Shown here: one piece after another, positions 17,691 through 25,668 of the stretch
Position numbering within the stretch: the stretch's first letter is position 1
How the letters are laid out: each line of letters starts with the position of its first letter
Assembly (NCBI RefSeq): GCF_029626235.1
Contig: NZ_JARUBO010000005.1
Span: forward strand, 5,180,001-5,244,000
Length of the DNA: 64,000 nt
DNA from: Micromonospora sp. WMMD1120
Lineage (GTDB): Bacteria > Actinomycetota > Actinomycetes > Mycobacteriales > Micromonosporaceae
Direction: 5' to 3'
Made by a program: the position numbers and the translations under genes
The notes under the pieces: model-generated
Told to the model about the DNA's origin: nothing
What the model saw: only the letters and a program-made list of their open reading frames with translations
Databases searched by the model: none

Positions 17691-17720
17691 TTGGCGTGGC
17701 CAATCTGCCTGGCCTAACCT
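17691..17720 (+). promoter_or_regulatory. Probable sigma-70 promoter of terC
   Basis: TTGGCG at 17691-17696 and TAACCT at 17715-17720 are separated by 18 nt. The expected start of transcription falls at about 17727, right at the beginning of the riboswitch-like leader. Confidence 0.5.
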
Positions 17721-17727
17721 TGTCGTG

Positions 17728-17822
17728 CGAGGGGAGTACTTCCCAAAAACCATTCCGGTCAGTACGGCACGCCCGGCGTGCCTCGGGTGGTTGCCCACCA
17801 GGTGGTGGGTGAAGGAGACCTC
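17728..17822 (+). promoter_or_regulatory. Probable yybP-ykoY manganese riboswitch
   Basis: The leader begins with CGAGGGGAGTA and ends with AAGGAGACCTCG, the two conserved internal-loop segments that in actinobacterial yybP-ykoY (Mn2+) riboswitches bracket a variable stem. The segments between them can form stems (for example GGCACGCC/GGCGTGCC). It lies immediately in front of a TerC family gene, the usual partner of this RNA class. The AAGGAGA could also serve as the ribosome-binding site, which would allow translational control. The call rests on motif memory and context; no covariance model was run. Confidence 0.65.
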
Positions 17823-17826
17823 GAAC

Positions 17827-18876
17827 ATGACGGTGTTCGAGGAGACTCCAATGAGCGAACTGTCGTACCTGTCCGCCGCCAGTGACCTGTCGTCGGTCGG
17901 CACGCCCACGTTGTGGGCCGTCACCATCGCCGGCGTGCTCCTGCTGTTGGTGCTGGACTTCCTGGTCACCCGGAAGCCGCACGAGGTCTCCATCCGGGAG
18001 GCGATCGGCTGGTCGGCGTTCTACATCGCGCTGCCGCTGGCCTTCGGCGCCTGGATCTGGTCCCGCTACGGCTCCCAGCAGGGAGTGGAATACCTCACCG
18101 GTTACCTGGTGGAGAAGTCGCTCTCGGTCGACAATCTCTTCGTCTTCATGCTGCTGCTGGCCGCGTTCGCGGTGCCGGCGGTGCTCGCCCAGCGGGTGCT
18201 GCTCTACGGCATCGCCGGCGCGCTGGTGCTGCGGGCCGTCTTCATCGCCCTCGGCGCGGCCGCGTTGCAGACCCTCGACTTCGCCTTCCTGCTCTTCGCG
18301 ATCATTCTCATCGCCACCGCGGCGAAGCTGCTGCGCGACGCCATGTCCGGGCACCAGCAGGAAGTCGACATCAACAAGATGCGCTCGGTGAAGCTGCTGC
18401 GCAGGATCATGCCGGTGGTAGACGACTACCACGGCACCAGGATGACCGTCCGGCAGGGCGCGAAGCGGGCCCTCACCCCCTTCGCGCTGGTGGTGGTCGC
18501 GGTCCTGGCCACCGACGTGGTCTTCGCCGTCGATTCGGTGCCCGCCGTCTACGGCATCACCGAGGACCCGTACCTGGTCTTCGCCACCAACGCGTTCGCC
18601 CTGCTCGGCCTGCGGGCGCTCTACTTCGTCCTGCACGCGGCGCTGAGCCGGCTGGTGCACCTCAGCTACGGCCTGGCCGTCATCCTGGCGTTCATCGGCC
18701 TCAAGCTGGGTCTGCACTGGGCGCACGGCATCTGGGACGGCGTGCCGGAGATCCCCACCCTGGCCTCGCTCGGTGTGATCATCGGCGTGCTGGTGGTGGT
18801 CACGGTGACCAGCCTGCGGGCCACCCGGGGCGGCGACCTGCCCGCCGACCGCGAGGTCGTCGCCGACCGGCACTGA
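17827..18876 (+). CDS. TerC family integral membrane protein (Alx-like)
   Basis: A 349-aa membrane protein with about eight helices. It has the TerC hallmarks EKSLSVDNLFVFMLLLAAFA and DVVFAVDSVPAVYGIT, whose acidic residues within membrane helices are the likely metal pathway. The family exports Mn2+ or is linked to tellurite resistance and metal loading of exported proteins. Two starts both have ribosome-binding sites: ATG 17827 after AAGGAGA and ATG 17851 after GAGGAGA; the first is given. The upstream promoter and probable manganese riboswitch fit a Mn2+ efflux role. Confidence 0.92.
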   Translation: MTVFEETPMSELSYLSAASDLSSVGTPTLWAVTIAGVLLLLVLDFLVTRKPHEVSIREAIGWSAFYIALPLAFGAWIWSRYGSQQGVEYLTGYLVEKSLSVDNLFVFMLLLAAFAVPAVLAQRVLLYGIAGALVLRAVFIALGAAALQTLDFAFLLFAIILIATAAKLLRDAMSGHQQEVDINKMRSVKLLRRIMPVVDDYHGTRMTVRQGAKRALTPFALVVVAVLATDVVFAVDSVPAVYGITEDPYLVFATNAFALLGLRALYFVLHAALSRLVHLSYGLAVILAFIGLKLGLHWAHGIWDGVPEIPTLASLGVIIGVLVVVTVTSLRATRGGDLPADREVVADRH

Positions 18877-18951
18877 CCGCGCCGCGCCGGACAACCACGG
18901 GGTACGCGGGAAAGCTCCCGCCCCCACCGGCGCGGGTGGTACGACTGTGCC

Positions 18952-19551
18952 ATGGGAATCGTGTCACCGGGCTTCCAGGGCCGGCCCCGCACACAGGAGC
19001 CGGCCCTGCCACCCGGTCAATACCTGACCGAGGACTTTCCGGTGCTCTCCGCCGGCCCGACGCCGCGCGTGTCACTGGACACCTGGGAGTTCGTCATCTC
19101 CGCCGAGAACGGCAGCGAACACCGCTGGTCGTGGCAGGAGATGATGGCCCTGCCGCAGGAGACGCCGACGGTGGACATCCACTGCGTCACCCGCTGGTCC
19201 AAGCTCGGCACCACCTGGCAGGGCGTCTCACTGGACACCCTGCTCGCCGACGTCGACACCGGGGCGCACTTCGCGCTCGCGCACTCCTACGGTGGTTACA
19301 CGACGAACCTGCCGCTGGACGACCTGCGCGGCGGGCGGGCCTGGGTGGCGCACACCTTCGACGGCGCCCCGCTGCCCGCCGAGCACGGCGGTCCGGCCCG
19401 GCTGCTGGTGCCGCACCTGTACTTCTGGAAGTCCGCCAAGTGGGTACGCGGCATCCGGCTCAAGACGATGGACGAGCCGGGGTTCTGGGAGACCGCCGGC
19501 TACCACGACTACGGCGACCCGTGGCGCGAACAGCGGTACCAGGGTGACTGA
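18952..19551 (+). CDS. Molybdopterin-dependent oxidoreductase (sulfite-oxidase fold)
   Basis: A 199-aa soluble protein consisting of the sulfite-oxidase/YedY molybdopterin-binding fold only. The conserved cysteine that ligates molybdenum is in DIHCVTRWSKLGTTWQGV, and VPHLYFWKSAKWVRGI is another family signature. No signal peptide or dimerisation domain is present. It overlaps the next gene, a ferredoxin-reductase-like protein, by 8 nt. The two are commonly paired, the reductase probably supplying or draining electrons; the substrate is not known. Confidence 0.9.
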   Translation: MGIVSPGFQGRPRTQEPALPPGQYLTEDFPVLSAGPTPRVSLDTWEFVISAENGSEHRWSWQEMMALPQETPTVDIHCVTRWSKLGTTWQGVSLDTLLADVDTGAHFALAHSYGGYTTNLPLDDLRGGRAWVAHTFDGAPLPAEHGGPARLLVPHLYFWKSAKWVRGIRLKTMDEPGFWETAGYHDYGDPWREQRYQGD

Positions 19552-20317
19552 GCGCGCCGTGGCCAGCCCGCCCCGCACTGCCAACCGCTGGCGGGTCGCC
19601 CGGCTGGTGGAGCGCCGGGTGGAGACGTCGAGCGCGCAGACGTTGGTGCTGGAGGTGCCGGACTGGCCGGGTCACCTGCCCGGGCAGCACGTCGACCTGC
19701 GGCTGACCGCCCCGGACGGCTACCAGGCGGCCCGGTCGTACTCCATCGCCGGGCCGGTCGTCGACGGCCCGGGAGGCCCGCGCATCGAGGTGACGGTGCA
19801 GCGCGTGCACGACGGCGAGGTGTCGCCGTACCTCATCGATGTCTTTGGCGCCGGGGACCCGGTGGAGGTCCGCGGCCCGCTCGGTGGCTGGTTCATCTGG
19901 CGGCCCGAGGAGACCGCGCCGGTGCAGCTCGTCGCCGGCGGCTCCGGGATCGTGCCGTTGATGGCGATGATCCGGGCCCGTCGGGCCGCCGGCAACAGGG
20001 CGGCGTTCCGGCTGATCTACTCGGTGCGCACCCCCGGCGACGTGATCTACGCCGACGAGCTGCGCCGGCGGGTACGTGACGACTTCGGCCTGGACGTGGC
20101 CTACGTCTACACCCGCGAGGCCCCGGAGGGTTGGCGCGGTGAGCCGCACCGGATCGGGCTGGCCGACATCAACACCCACGGGTGGCCGCCGGACCTGCAA
20201 CCGCTCACCTACGTCTGCGGTCCGACCGCGTTCGTGGAGACCGTGGCCGACCTGCTGGTGGGGCTGGGGCACCCGGCCCGGCGGGTCAAGACCGAACGCT
20301 TCGGCCCGACCGGCTGA
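19544..20317 (+). CDS. Ferredoxin-NADP reductase-like oxidoreductase
   Basis: A 257-aa flavin reductase-fold protein. It has an FAD-binding beta-barrel (LPGQHVDLRLTAPDGYQAARSYSIA, with the RxYS flavin motif) and a nucleotide-binding half (VAGGSGIVPLMAMI, LIYSVRTPGDVIY, YVCGPTAFVE). No 2Fe-2S domain is attached. The GTG at 19544 overlaps the stop of the molybdoenzyme gene, which indicates translational coupling and a shared electron-transfer task. Confidence 0.9.
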   Translation: MTERAVASPPRTANRWRVARLVERRVETSSAQTLVLEVPDWPGHLPGQHVDLRLTAPDGYQAARSYSIAGPVVDGPGGPRIEVTVQRVHDGEVSPYLIDVFGAGDPVEVRGPLGGWFIWRPEETAPVQLVAGGSGIVPLMAMIRARRAAGNRAAFRLIYSVRTPGDVIYADELRRRVRDDFGLDVAYVYTREAPEGWRGEPHRIGLADINTHGWPPDLQPLTYVCGPTAFVETVADLLVGLGHPARRVKTERFGPTG

Positions 20318-20346
20318 TCCACCCACGCACTGTCGAGGAGACTTCG

Positions 20347-20640
20347 ATGACCGAGATGTCGTACGTGGACGGCAACATGCTCGACGGCCCGATGCGCGAG
20401 CTGTTCACCGTCGACCTGAGCAGCGCGGTCGGCCGCTGCGAGAACTGCGGGATGACCGGCTCGATGGCCAGCACGCACGTCTACTCGCACGCCCCGGGTC
20501 TGGTCGCGCGCTGCCCGTCCTGCGAGGCGGTGATGATGCGTCTGGTCCGTGGTCCGGACCGGGCCTGGCTGGACCTGCGCGGCACGACCTTCCTCCAGGT
20601 GCCGATGCCGATGCAGCAGCCGTTCTCCGGGCCGCTCTGA
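20347..20640 (+). CDS. Small zinc-ribbon protein (DUF6510-like)
   Basis: A 97-aa protein with two CxxC pairs, CENCGM and CPSCEA, about 30 residues apart, forming a probable zinc ribbon. GAGGAGA lies 6 nt upstream of the ATG. It is the last gene of the molybdoenzyme operon, 29 nt after the reductase. Small proteins of this kind recur at that place in actinobacterial genomes and are likely accessory to the enzyme pair; the DUF number is from memory. Confidence 0.75.
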   Translation: MTEMSYVDGNMLDGPMRELFTVDLSSAVGRCENCGMTGSMASTHVYSHAPGLVARCPSCEAVMMRLVRGPDRAWLDLRGTTFLQVPMPMQQPFSGPL

Positions 20641-20667
20641 CGCCGGTCGCCCGTACGCGGTCGTCGG

Positions 20668-21075
20668 CTACTGTGCCGTGCCGGCGAGCAGCCACCGGTG
20701 GACCGGGATCTCCAGCAGCACCTGCTCGCTGACCGGCGTCACCTGCCGGCGGATGTCCCAACTGTCGTACTTGCCGGCGAACGCCGTCACCACCGGGGGC
20801 GGGAAACCGTCCCGGTGCACCCGGGCGGCGCCCTCCGCCACCACTGGCGCGTCGCCGCCCTCCAGCGCCACCGACACCCGGGGGTCGGCCGTGACGTTGC
20901 GCGCCTTCACGCTGCGGTTCCCGCAGCTGATCCAGAACGTCGCGTCGGCGTAGACGAACCAGACCGGCGTCAGGTGCGGCGACCCGTCGCGCCGCAGCGT
21001 GCACAGCCAGACGTTGCGTTCGGTGGCCAGCCGCGCCGCCACGTCGGGCGGGAGAGTCGGCGAGGTGGGGTCCAT
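20668..21075 (-). CDS. PPOX-class pyridoxamine-phosphate-oxidase-fold protein
   Basis: A 135-aa split-barrel flavin or F420-binding protein. VWLCTLRRDGSPHLTPVWFV and FWISCGNRSVKARNVTADPR are the standard F420/FMN-contacting strands of the TIGR03618/PPOX group. Such proteins are numerous in actinobacteria and reduce or bind small cofactors and drugs. It is convergent with the zinc-ribbon gene and divergent from the GNAT gene. Which cofactor it binds cannot be told from the sequence. Confidence 0.85.
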   Translation of the reverse strand: MDPTSPTLPPDVAARLATERNVWLCTLRRDGSPHLTPVWFVYADATFWISCGNRSVKARNVTADPRVSVALEGGDAPVVAEGAARVHRDGFPPPVVTAFAGKYDSWDIRRQVTPVSEQVLLEIPVHRWLLAGTAQ

Positions 21076-21157
21076 CCGCCCAGTCGACCACGACCGCGCC
21101 GGTCGGCCGGAGCCAGGTATCCGCTCCGCTGTCCGGTGCGGGTGTGATCATGCTGAG

Positions 21158-21685
21158 GTGAGATACCTGCGTACCGGTGGTCCCGCCGCCATCCGCCGGC
21201 CCCGACCCACCGACCGCGACGAGTTCGTCGCCGCCGCGCGGCGCAGTCGGGACCTGCACCACCCGTGGCTGGTCGCGCCGGACAGCCCCGAGGAGTACGA
21301 CCGCTACCTGAGCCGGGTCCGTCGCCGCGACACCGCCGGTTACCTCATCTGTGACCGGGCCAGCGGGGCGATCGCCGGGTACGCGAACATCAGCGGGATC
21401 GTGCTGGGCGCGCTCCGCGGCGGTTACCTGGGTTACGCGGCGTTGCGGCCTTACAACGGCACCGGGCACGCCTCGGCGGGCGTCGCGCTGGTGATCGACC
21501 ACGCGTTCACCGCCGTCGGGCTGCACCGGCTGGAGGCGAACATCCAGCCGGGCAACGAGCCGTCCCGGCGGGTGGCGCGCAAGCTCGGTTTCCGCTTGGA
21601 GGGGTACTCCCCGGACTACCTGTTCGTCGACGGCGCCTGGCGCGACCACGAGCGCTGGGCGATCACCGCGCCGACCTCCGGCTGA
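21158..21685 (+). CDS. GNAT family N-acetyltransferase (RimJ/RimL type)
   Basis: A 175-aa GNAT enzyme. The acetyl-CoA loop is in RPYNGTGHASAGVALVIDHAF, followed by LHRLEANIQPGNEPSRRVARKLGF, the RimJ/RimL pattern for ribosomal or other protein N-terminal acetylation. The GTG at 21158 is the first in-frame start after the divergent PPOX gene. The target protein is not known. Confidence 0.88.
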   Translation: MRYLRTGGPAAIRRPRPTDRDEFVAAARRSRDLHHPWLVAPDSPEEYDRYLSRVRRRDTAGYLICDRASGAIAGYANISGIVLGALRGGYLGYAALRPYNGTGHASAGVALVIDHAFTAVGLHRLEANIQPGNEPSRRVARKLGFRLEGYSPDYLFVDGAWRDHERWAITAPTSG

Positions 21686-21757
21686 CGACCACCGTCCGAG
21701 CCGAGCGGGTCACGGTGTCGCACGTTTGTCGCGCGCTGCGACGGGAAACGGCCCGCA

Positions 21758-23059
21758 ATGACGAAACCTCGTGTGGTGATCGTGGGGGCCGGGTTCGCCG
21801 GTTACCACGCGGCGAAGACGTTGAGCCGGATCGCCCGGGACCGGGCCGAGATCGTGGTGCTGAACTCCACCGACTACTTCCTGTACCTGCCGTTGCTGCC
21901 CGAGGTGGCCGCCGGCGTGGTCGAGCCGAAACGGATCGCGGTGCCGCTGACCGGCACGCTCAAGAACGTCCGGGTGGTGATCGGCGAGGCCGACCACGTC
22001 GACCTGCAGAACCGCTGGGTGGGTTTCACCCAGGCGGAGGGCGACAAGAACCGGCTGGCGTACGACCGGTTGGTGCTCGCCGTGGGCAGCGTCAACAAGC
22101 TGCTGCCCATCCCCGGGGTGACCGAGTACGCGCACGGTTTCCGGGGCCTGCCCGAGGCGGTCTACCTGCACGACCACATCGTCCGCCAGATCGAGCTGGC
22201 CGAGCAGGCCGAGGACCCGGCCGAGCAGCAGGCGCGGGCCACGTTCGTGGTGGTCGGGGCGGGTTACACCGGGACCGAGGTCGCCGCGCACGGGCAGTTG
22301 TTCACCGACGCGCTGCACGCGCAGCGGCCCCGGCTCACCGTCCGACCCCGCTGGATGCTGCTCGACGTGGCGTCCCGGGTGCTGCCGGAGCTGGACAAGC
22401 GGATGTCGGACACCTCGCACCGGGTGCTCGACCGGCGCGGCGTGGACGTCCGGATGGGCACGTCGGTGGCGGAGGCGACGGCCGACGGGGTGAAGCTCAC
22501 CGACGGCGAGTACGTGCCGACCTGCACCCTCGTGTGGTGTGTGGGGGTGCGCCCGGACCCGTTCGTCAACGAGTTGGGCCTGCGCACCGACCGTGGTCGG
22601 CTGGTGGTCGACGAGTTCCTGAACGTCCCCGGCTACCCGGAGGTGTTCGCCATCGGCGACGCCGCGGCCGTTCCCGACCTGGTGAACCCGGGGAAGATCT
22701 GCGGGATGACGGCGCAGCACGCGCAGCGGCAGGGCAAGCGCGCGGCGCACAACATCGCCGCGTCGTACGGGTTCGGCAAGCGCAAGCCGTACAAGCACCA
22801 CGACCTGGGCTGGGTCGTGGACCTGGGCGGCAAGGACGCGGCGGCGAACCCGTTGCAGATCAACCTGGCCGGGCTGCCGGCCAAGGCGGTCACCCGCGCG
22901 TACCACCTGATGGCGATGCCGGGGAACCGTACCCGCGTCGGGGCGGACTGGGCGTTGGACGCCGCGTTGACCCGCTCGGCGGTCCAGCTCGGCCTGGTTC
23001 CGGCCAACGCGGTGCCGTTGGAGAGCACCACCCCCGAGGTGGCCACCCGGGCCCGCTGA
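21758..23059 (+). CDS. NAD(P)/FAD-dependent oxidoreductase, type II NADH dehydrogenase-like
   Basis: A 433-aa peripheral-membrane flavoprotein. It contains the FAD dinucleotide fold VIVGAGFAGYHAAKTL, the central NAD fold VVVGAGYTGTEVAA and the FAD-contacting VFAIGDAAA. The architecture is that of NDH-2, which passes electrons from NADH to quinones without pumping protons. It probably forms its own transcript. The substrate could differ, since this family also includes sulfide:quinone-like enzymes, but no extra cysteines support that. Confidence 0.88.
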   Translation: MTKPRVVIVGAGFAGYHAAKTLSRIARDRAEIVVLNSTDYFLYLPLLPEVAAGVVEPKRIAVPLTGTLKNVRVVIGEADHVDLQNRWVGFTQAEGDKNRLAYDRLVLAVGSVNKLLPIPGVTEYAHGFRGLPEAVYLHDHIVRQIELAEQAEDPAEQQARATFVVVGAGYTGTEVAAHGQLFTDALHAQRPRLTVRPRWMLLDVASRVLPELDKRMSDTSHRVLDRRGVDVRMGTSVAEATADGVKLTDGEYVPTCTLVWCVGVRPDPFVNELGLRTDRGRLVVDEFLNVPGYPEVFAIGDAAAVPDLVNPGKICGMTAQHAQRQGKRAAHNIAASYGFGKRKPYKHHDLGWVVDLGGKDAAANPLQINLAGLPAKAVTRAYHLMAMPGNRTRVGADWALDAALTRSAVQLGLVPANAVPLESTTPEVATRAR

Positions 23060-23066
23060 GCGCCAC

Positions 23067-23433
23067 TCAACGGCGGTCGCCGCCGGCGACGTCGTCATCG
23101 GTCACCGGCCGCGCGCCGGCGACGAAGGTGTCCAGCGCGCCGGCGTGCAGCAGACCACCGGGCACCGGGTCGCGCAGGGCGTCCACCGCCAGCCGGGCGA
23201 CCGGCAGGCCGCTGGGGCGCGACGTCGCGGCCAGCACCAGGTTGCCGTAGCGCCGGCCCGTCCGGGGCCGAACACCGCACCGCCGACGCGATCCGCCGCA
23301 CGTACTCGAAGTGCAGGTGCCGGGGATCCTCGACGTCCACGTACGACTGCTCGACACCGGCGGACAGCAGCGTTCGGCCGGTGCGCCGGACCGGGTCGAC
23401 GACCAGCTCCAGCCGGTCGGCGGCGCGGTTCAT
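23067..23433 (-). pseudogene. Spermidine-synthase-like gene with central deletion
   Basis: From ATG 23433 the frame gives the N terminus of a spermidine-synthase-like protein (VEQSYVDVEDPRHLHFEYVRR), about 50 codons. A different frame then gives the typical C-terminal end (RRYGNLVLAA, HAGALDTFVAGARPVTDD) down to the stop at 23067. The methyltransferase-fold core of roughly 150 residues that should lie between is absent and the two ends are out of frame. The gene is therefore a deletion pseudogene. It is convergent with the NDH-2 gene. Confidence 0.7.
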
Positions 23434-23554
23434 GACCGGCACGCTAGCCGAGCCACCGGACCCGGCCCACCGCTGCCCCGGCACGGCCGGCGGGCCGGGC
23501 GGATCTCCGGTGTCGCCCGGTTCCGCGCCGGCCCGCCGGTGGCGTCGTGGCCGG

Positions 23555-24532
23555 TCAGCCGCCGGCCATCCCGGCCCCCACCTCGTCGATCGCGTCGTCG
23601 ATCCGGTGGGCGAGGTCCACGTCGAGCGACGTCACCCCGTCGGCCTGGTTGGTCCGTACGGTCAGCACGGCGGCGGTGTCACCCGGGCGTCCGATGCTCG
23701 GGCCCCGCCCGGTGTCCTGGCGCAGCCGGTCGAGCCGGGCGAGCACCCGGTCCAGGTTGTCCGCCGGCAGCGCGACCACCCGGTGCAGGCCCTGGCTGTC
23801 GCCGGTCCAGTACGGCAGGTCGTCGAGCGCCGCGTCGATCTCGTCCGGGCTCAGCGTGGGCGTGGTGGTGGACGCGCCGATGAGGCCACCACCGGCCTCC
23901 GGCGGGTTCAGCAGGTCACGCAACCCGTCGGGCACGTGCAGCGACTCGACCAGGTCGCCGTCCTGCTCGGCGAGCGCGGCGATCGTCGCCTCCGCCTGGT
24001 AGCGGGCCTGCTCCGGGGTGTTGCCGCTGATCCGACCCACCTCGGCCAGGAAGCCGGGCAGGTCCTGGTGCCGTTCGACGCCGTCGACGGGCAGCACGTC
24101 GTGCAGCGACGCCGGCACCGCCGCGAGCAGCCGCTGCCGCTCGGCGGCCTCCAGGGCGAAGGCGAGGACCAGCACGGTGGCCTCGGTGCCCACCTTGGCC
24201 GTCCGGAAGTCGACACCGGCGCGACGCCGCACCCCGTCGACAAGGTCGTGGTAGCCCACGCCCCGCACCCCGGCCGCGCCACTCGGCGGGGACGGCTGCG
24301 GCCGCGGGTTGTCGGCGCTGCCCATCGGCGGGGGTGCCGGCCCGCCCCGCGTACTGTCCGGTTTGCGGGCTCCGGCCGCCGGTGGCCCGGCTCGCTTGCC
24401 CTGGTCGAGGCTCGTGATCTGCTTGGTCGCGCTCAGGCTGGCGCCGACCTCGCTGGGCTGACGGCTCTGTTCGCGGGCCTGCCGGGCCAGCGCCCGACGC
24501 CGCTGGTTGTCGCCCTCCATCTGCTTGCGCAT
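23555..24532 (-). CDS. DUF2267-like domain fused to a pterin-4a-carbinolamine dehydratase-like domain
   Basis: A 325-aa protein with three parts. Residues 1-90 are basic then Pro/Gly-rich and look disordered. Residues about 95-215 form a DUF2267-like helical region (GYHDLVDGVRRRAGVDFR). Residues about 230-320 resemble 4a-hydroxytetrahydrobiopterin dehydratase (LSPDEIDAALDDLPYWTGDS, then VNLDRV-like NLDRVLARLDRL and the C-terminal VTSLDVDLAHRIDDAI). The usual dehydratase has two catalytic histidines in a HHP-type motif; only part is kept here, so it may act as a structural or regulatory module. The start is ATG 24532, after AAGGG. Confidence 0.75.
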   Translation of the reverse strand: MRKQMEGDNQRRRALARQAREQSRQPSEVGASLSATKQITSLDQGKRAGPPAAGARKPDSTRGGPAPPPMGSADNPRPQPSPPSGAAGVRGVGYHDLVDGVRRRAGVDFRTAKVGTEATVLVLAFALEAAERQRLLAAVPASLHDVLPVDGVERHQDLPGFLAEVGRISGNTPEQARYQAEATIAALAEQDGDLVESLHVPDGLRDLLNPPEAGGGLIGASTTTPTLSPDEIDAALDDLPYWTGDSQGLHRVVALPADNLDRVLARLDRLRQDTGRGPSIGRPGDTAAVLTVRTNQADGVTSLDVDLAHRIDDAIDEVGAGMAGG

Positions 24533-24733
24533 GAGAGCATCCCTTCCGCTGGGGACAGTGGCTGCGGCCGTCGCGTTCCCACCGTCGTCGAGCACGAAAC
24601 GGACGCCGCCGGCCCGGTCGGCCCGGGGTTCGGGACGCTTCATCCCGGCGGGGTGAGGGGTCGTCACCCGCACCGCCCGCACGATCGGGGTCAGGACCAC
24701 AGTTCTTCCGAGGTACGCGGAAGGAAGGTCGTC

Positions 24734-25048
24734 ATGAAGCAGATCGTCGAGATCGTCCCCGCCCGGCCCGGCTGGTACGCGCGCTGGCAGCTCACCCCGG
24801 AGGTCACCAGGTGCTATCCGGTGAGCCTGTGGGCGTTGCTGGAGGAGGCCGACGGGACCGGCCGTGAGGTGGTGGGCATGGACTGCATCGGCCAGTGGCC
24901 GGGTGCGGACGACAACGAGGCGGGTGGGCAGTTCGTCCGCTATCTGTACCAGACGCCCGATTCGGGACAACCCGCGGACGTCGACTCGGCGCCGACCGGC
25001 GAGCTGCGCGCGGACGGACCCCGACTCCAGCCGATGACGGCACCCTAG
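24734..25048 (+). CDS. Small hypothetical protein
   Basis: A 104-aa protein with no family I recognise. The first 45 residues (IVEIVPARPGWYARWQLTPE, then LWALLEEADGTGREVVGMD) look like a folded beta-rich domain, and the last 35 are hydrophilic and probably disordered. AAGGAAGG lies 5 nt upstream of the ATG. It is divergent from the DUF2267 fusion gene and ends at a hairpin shared with the STAS gene. Confidence 0.7.
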   Translation: MKQIVEIVPARPGWYARWQLTPEVTRCYPVSLWALLEEADGTGREVVGMDCIGQWPGADDNEAGGQFVRYLYQTPDSGQPADVDSAPTGELRADGPRLQPMTAP

Positions 25049-25058
25049 ACATTGCTCC

Positions 25059-25091
25059 GGCCCCCGGCCCCAGGTCCCAGGGTCGGGGGCC
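25059..25091. terminator. Hairpin between convergent genes
   Basis: GGCCCCCGGCCC (25059-25070) and GGGTCGGGGGCC (25080-25091) pair at 11 of 12 positions around a 9-nt loop, 10 nt after the stop of the small hypothetical gene and 42 nt before the stop of the STAS gene. Confidence 0.55.
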
Positions 25092-25132
25092 ACCCCGCCC
25101 CCGGAGGTGGCCCGTGGTGGCGGCCGGCGGGA

Positions 25133-25465
25133 TCAGCCGAGGGCGCGCAGGTCGTCGTCGGTGTGTCGCTCGGTCAGCAACTCGGTCAGACCCGTGCGGT
25201 CGAGCATGCGCTGGAGTTGCGGCTTGACCCCGGTCAGCCGGACCGCCCCGGCGACGCGGTGCACCACCAGTAACGCGCTGAGCCCGGAGGAGTCGCACAG
25301 GTGCACGCCGGTCAGGTCGATGAGCACCTCGCCGTCGACGGGCAGGTCGGCCGCGGCGGCGATCAGCTCGGGCGCGGTGTCGTAGGCGAGCTCACCGGTC
25401 AGCCGAAGTCGGACGTGTCCGGCATCGAGCCGGATCGTCTCGATGGTCAACAGCTGCTCGGGCAT
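25133..25465 (-). CDS. STAS-domain anti-sigma-factor antagonist
   Basis: A 110-aa single STAS domain. VLIDLTGVHLCDSSGLSALL contains the conserved serine in DSSG that is phosphorylated by RsbW-type kinases and dephosphorylated by SpoIIE/RsbU-type phosphatases. The ATG at 25465 is used instead of an upstream in-frame start because the domain begins there. It is transcribed away from the SpoIIE-type phosphatase gene; the two are natural partners in partner-switching control of an alternative sigma factor. Confidence 0.9.
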   Translation of the reverse strand: MPEQLLTIETIRLDAGHVRLRLTGELAYDTAPELIAAAADLPVDGEVLIDLTGVHLCDSSGLSALLVVHRVAGAVRLTGVKPQLQRMLDRTGLTELLTERHTDDDLRALG

Positions 25466-25668
25466 ACCACCATGCTCGCAGTTGCGGTGCCGAACGGCAA
25501 AGCGAAGGGCGCCGCCGGCGCGCCGCCAGGGCGCGCTGGTGGCGCCGACCGCCACCTGCCGCGAGATGCCACCGGACGCGTCCCGGCGTAGGGTGGGCGG
25601 AGAGGTTTGACCACAGACGCCGGTGCCGCAGCGGGATCGGGTGGACGACAAGGAGTGAGGCTCAGCTG

